This document shows, piece after piece, positions 61,427-64,000 of a stretch of DNA of 64,000 bases (position 1 is the stretch's first letter; the number at the start of each line of letters is the position of its first letter). The position numbers were made by a program, and so were the translations under genes. Under the pieces are notes generated by a model. It had not been told where the DNA came from, ran no database searches, and worked only from the letters and a program-made list of their open reading frames with translations. This DNA comes from Microcosmobacter sp040493455 (GTDB taxonomy: Bacteria; Bacteroidota; Bacteroidia; Flavobacteriales; Flavobacteriaceae), in the NCBI RefSeq assembly GCF_040493455.1, contig NZ_JANFDA010000002.1:186001-250000 (forward strand), in the 5' to 3' direction.

Positions 61427-62648
61427 AAAAGGAAAGGTATATATCATATTGCTCATCCTCACGGTCATTGTTATTGTCTTCTTAGAAATGACAAAAGCAA
61501 AAAGCGTTAATTGGTTTCCATCTTATGCTACGCATCATAAAATACCTTATGGAACTTATGTCTTCCAAGACCTATTAGAAAAACATAGTACTACAATCAA
61601 TAACAATGAACGTCCTCCTTTTGAGTATTTAGGTTCAGATGCCTCCATGGATGGTACCTATCTATTTATAAACGATAACATTTATTTTGGAGAGGATGAA
61701 TTGTATAGACTTCTGGACTGGGTTGACGATGGGAATAAACTATTTATATCTGCTTCAGATTTTGAAGAAAAACTACTGGATACACTCAACCTGAATACAA
61801 GATCCATTAATACTTTCAGTAATTTTAGTGGTGATTTTGAATTAAAGTTGGTAAATCCAAACCTAGATGACAGATCGGTTTACACTTTTGAAAAAGACCC
61901 AGTAATGTTCTACTTCAATAGAATTGATTCTGTATCTACTAAGGTTCTAGGCGTTATCAAAAATCAAGACTCGGAAAGCGATATCGATGAGGAAGAATTA
62001 CTAGCAAATGTCATTAGACAACCTTTTGGAGATGGTGAAATCATATTGTCTACATTTCCGCAAGCATTTACTAATTATTTCATCTTAAAAGATAACGGCA
62101 AAGATTACACTTCAGATTTAATGTCATATATAGACTTTGATCGACCGCTATACGTTGACCAATATTATAAATCTGGTAAGACCATATACAGCTCACCAAT
62201 GTATTTATTCTTAAATACAAAGTCTTTAAAATGGGCATATTACATCGTAATCATAGGCGCTTTGATTTATATCATTTTTGAAGGCAAACGCAAGCAGCGA
62301 ATGATTCCTATCGTACAGCCACTAAAAAATCAGACCGTAGATTTCACGAGGACTATTTCGAATATGTATTATGAAAATGGTAAACACAAAGATATTGTGC
62401 ATCACAAAATTCAGCATTTCTTAGAGTATATCAGAAATCATTGGCATTTACAAACCTCGATTATAGACAATACTTTTGTTACAAATTTAGCTTCGAGAAG
62501 CAATAATACTATAGAAGATACCACTGCCCTTTTTGAAGCCATTAAGGCTATAGAAAATCAAGAAGAAGTCAGTGCAACTAGATTAGAAAGATTAAATAAT
62601 CTCATAGAAAATTTTAAATCCAATAACCAATGGAAAACGAAGACGTAA
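61419..62648 (+). CDS. DUF4350 domain protein
   Basis: The 409-residue protein has an N-terminal membrane helix (~5-25), a periplasmic DUF4350 domain (~40-240: PYGTYVFQDLLEK, TYLFINDNIYFGEDELYRLLDWVDDGNKLFISA, GDGEIILSTFPQAFTN), a second membrane helix (~270-285) and a cytosolic helical tail. The DUF4350 region resembles the glutamine-amidotransferase-like fold of GldG and related proteins. It overlaps the MoxR gene by 19 bases. Confidence 0.85.
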   Translation: MSRKGKVYIILLILTVIVIVFLEMTKAKSVNWFPSYATHHKIPYGTYVFQDLLEKHSTTINNNERPPFEYLGSDASMDGTYLFINDNIYFGEDELYRLLDWVDDGNKLFISASDFEEKLLDTLNLNTRSINTFSNFSGDFELKLVNPNLDDRSVYTFEKDPVMFYFNRIDSVSTKVLGVIKNQDSESDIDEEELLANVIRQPFGDGEIILSTFPQAFTNYFILKDNGKDYTSDLMSYIDFDRPLYVDQYYKSGKTIYSSPMYLFLNTKSLKWAYYIVIIGALIYIIFEGKRKQRMIPIVQPLKNQTVDFTRTISNMYYENGKHKDIVHHKIQHFLEYIRNHWHLQTSIIDNTFVTNLASRSNNTIEDTTALFEAIKAIENQEEVSATRLERLNNLIENFKSNNQWKTKT

Positions 62649-63628
62649 ACAATGACAACTTAAATTTTGACAATAGAATTCCTTTAGAAGACTTAAAGAA
62701 AGGCGTAGATTCTATTAAAGAAGAGATAGGAAAGGTTATCATTGGCCAGGAAAAATTTGTAGAACTACTCATCATTGCATTGTTAGCAGATGGTCATGTT
62801 ATTATAGAAGGTGTGCCAGGAATTGCAAAAACAATAACGGCCAAGCTCTTTTCTGGAACTTTAAAGACAAACTTTAGTCGTATCCAATTCACACCAGATT
62901 TAATGCCAAGTGATATTCTAGGGACGTCAGTTTTCAATATGAAGACTTCAGAATTCGAATTCAAAAGAGGACCTATCTTTTCTAATATTGTTTTAATTGA
63001 TGAAATCAATAGAGCTCCAGCAAAAACGCAAGCAGCACTTTTTGAAACTATGGAAGAACGTCAAGCTACAGTAGATGGAGTCACCTATAAGTTTGATCCA
63101 CCGTTTATGGTTTTGGCAACTCAAAACCCTATAGAACAAGAAGGAACGTATGCCTTACCTGAAGCTCAACTAGATCGCTTTATTTTCAAAATAAAAATAG
63201 ACTATCCTTCTCTCGAAGAAGAAGTCAAAATCATAGAAACCCACCATAACAGAAAACGTGAAGCACCTATGACACGCATCAATGCAGTACTAAATAGCGC
63301 AAAAATTGCTGAGTACAGAGACAAGGTTCAGAACGTTATCATAGAAGAAAAGATTATTAAATACATAGCTGAAATAATTTCTAAAACCAGAAATCATCCT
63401 CATCTATATCTAGGAGCTTCACCAAGAGCTTCTATAGCTATTCTTAATGCTTCTAAAGCCATAGCTGCATGTAATGGTAGAGATTTTGTGATTCCTGAAG
63501 ATGTAAAAGGGGTGCTAAATCCTGTACTGAATCATCGTATTATATTAACTCCAGAAAGAGAAATGGAAGGTATGACCACAGAAAATGTCATTGAGATGAT
63601 CGTACAATCTGTGGAGATTCCGAGATAG
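62630..63628 (+). CDS. MoxR family AAA+ ATPase
   Basis: The 332-residue protein has a Walker A of MoxR type (EGVPGIAKTITAKL, ~62-75), a Walker B VLIDEINRAPAKTQAALFETMEERQ (~122-146), sensor 1 MVLATQNPIEQEGTYALPEAQLDRF, and the C-terminal lid domain. MoxR proteins act as chaperones maturing metal or envelope complexes together with the neighbouring DUF58 (VWA-like) protein. It sits between the DUF4350 and DUF58 genes. Confidence 0.95.
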   Translation: MENEDVNNDNLNFDNRIPLEDLKKGVDSIKEEIGKVIIGQEKFVELLIIALLADGHVIIEGVPGIAKTITAKLFSGTLKTNFSRIQFTPDLMPSDILGTSVFNMKTSEFEFKRGPIFSNIVLIDEINRAPAKTQAALFETMEERQATVDGVTYKFDPPFMVLATQNPIEQEGTYALPEAQLDRFIFKIKIDYPSLEEEVKIIETHHNRKREAPMTRINAVLNSAKIAEYRDKVQNVIIEEKIIKYIAEIISKTRNHPHLYLGASPRASIAILNASKAIAACNGRDFVIPEDVKGVLNPVLNHRIILTPEREMEGMTTENVIEMIVQSVEIPR

Positions 63629-63647
63629 TTAATTGTAGACTGCTATA

Positions 63648-64000
63648 ATGAAGAAGTTCTTTAAATCTCTTTATGTACATAATCAACTCTATGTCTATCT
63701 TACCATAGTATCAGTCTGTTTTTTACTATCGTATTGGATCGATATGCTCTATAGTATTGCATGGATTCTATTCATTATTATTGGTGTATTGTTCCTTGTA
63801 GATATCCTTATTTTATTCAATAGAAAAAATAATGTAAAGGCATATAGAATATTGCCAGATAAGTTTTCTAATGGTGATATAAATCCTGTGTCCATTATGT
63901 TGGAACACGATTTTAGGCACACAATCTATATCGATGTTATAGATGAACTTCCTGTACAGTTTCAAAAGAGAGATTTTTTGTATTCCACTGCTATTAAACC
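63648..64000 (+). CDS. DUF58 domain protein (3' partial)
   Basis: An open frame starts at ATG 63648, 19 bases after moxR, and runs off the right edge without a stop (117 residues visible). It starts KKFFKSLYVHNQLYVYLT, has two hydrophobic segments (~18-35 and 38-55) and a beta-rich part (VKAYRILPDKFSNGDINPVSI). This is the start of the DUF58 protein that always follows moxR in Bacteroidota; the DUF58/VWA domain itself lies outside the window. Confidence 0.8.
   Translation, partial: MKKFFKSLYVHNQLYVYLTIVSVCFLLSYWIDMLYSIAWILFIIIGVLFLVDILILFNRKNNVKAYRILPDKFSNGDINPVSIMLEHDFRHTIYIDVIDELPVQFQKRDFLYSTAIK

Noticed and set aside
1..64000. CRISPR arrays, tRNA/rRNA genes, insertion sequences, integrase genes
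   Set aside because: Intergenic regions were read for regular repeats, cloverleaf-like segments and transposase/recombinase motifs; none was convincing.

Overview
The window is AT-rich chromosomal DNA of a member of the Bacteroidota, almost certainly a marine flavobacterium (family Flavobacteriaceae; genus not decidable here). The evidence is C-terminal sorting domains of the type IX secretion system, a TonB-dependent receptor with an N-terminal carboxypeptidase-like domain, DUF3667/DUF4129/DUF4350 proteins, promoters of the form TTG-N19-TAnnTTTG, and very little Shine-Dalgarno signal. About 60 genes lie on both strands. No tRNA, rRNA, CRISPR array, insertion sequence or integrase was seen. 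One assembly gap of 100 Ns (18327-18426) sits in a repetitive adhesin gene.

Layout. 1-299: tail of a T9SS-exported protein. 397-1666: a lone SIR2-like gene followed by a folded repeat. 1837-14031: housekeeping and membrane genes (DUF805, acyltransferase, holA, HsdR_N-like protein, glycosyltransferase, OmpA lipoprotein, RlmI-like methyltransferase, large zinc metalloprotease, MscS channel, DUF3667). 14200-20371: one very large HYR-type repeat adhesin on the minus strand, split by the gap. 20728-25000: hutH, a TlpA-like thioredoxin lipoprotein and nnr. 25175-29842: thrA-thrB-thrC, a complete branch from aspartate to threonine apart from asd. 30672-33136: an EF-G paralogue behind two leader-peptide/terminator modules. 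33204-37146: gcvT, a reductase, a pterin dehydratase and yebC.

37284-41570 is the most unusual part. Six small unrelated genes, all on the plus strand, are separated by folded ~130-150 bp elements. The elements start at AAC 11-16 bases after each stop codon; where the far boundary is clear they end at GTT 16-30 bases before the next start. The sequence after each 5' GTT is complementary to the sequence before the AAC at that same gene's 3' end. That is the expected signature of integron gene cassettes, so I read it as a cassette array without a visible integrase (CALIN-like). The SIR2 gene near the left edge has the same architecture and may be a solitary cassette.

41655-49635 is a plus-strand run of accessory genes: DUF3667, a lipoprotein related to peptide deformylase, GNAT, a methyltransferase, two lipoproteins, a yeast-type cytosine deaminase, a cyclase/formamidase-like protein, VOC, an orphan contractile-injection tape-measure C-terminal domain, and a sulfotransferase. 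49721-58755 holds a TonB receptor, lysoplasmalogenase, NDH-2, an ECF sigma factor with a membrane partner, PlsC, Nudix, cyclophilin, UPF0126 and RDD proteins. 58791-64000 is the SpoIIM/DUF4129/DUF4350/MoxR/DUF58 operon typical of Bacteroidota, running off the right edge.
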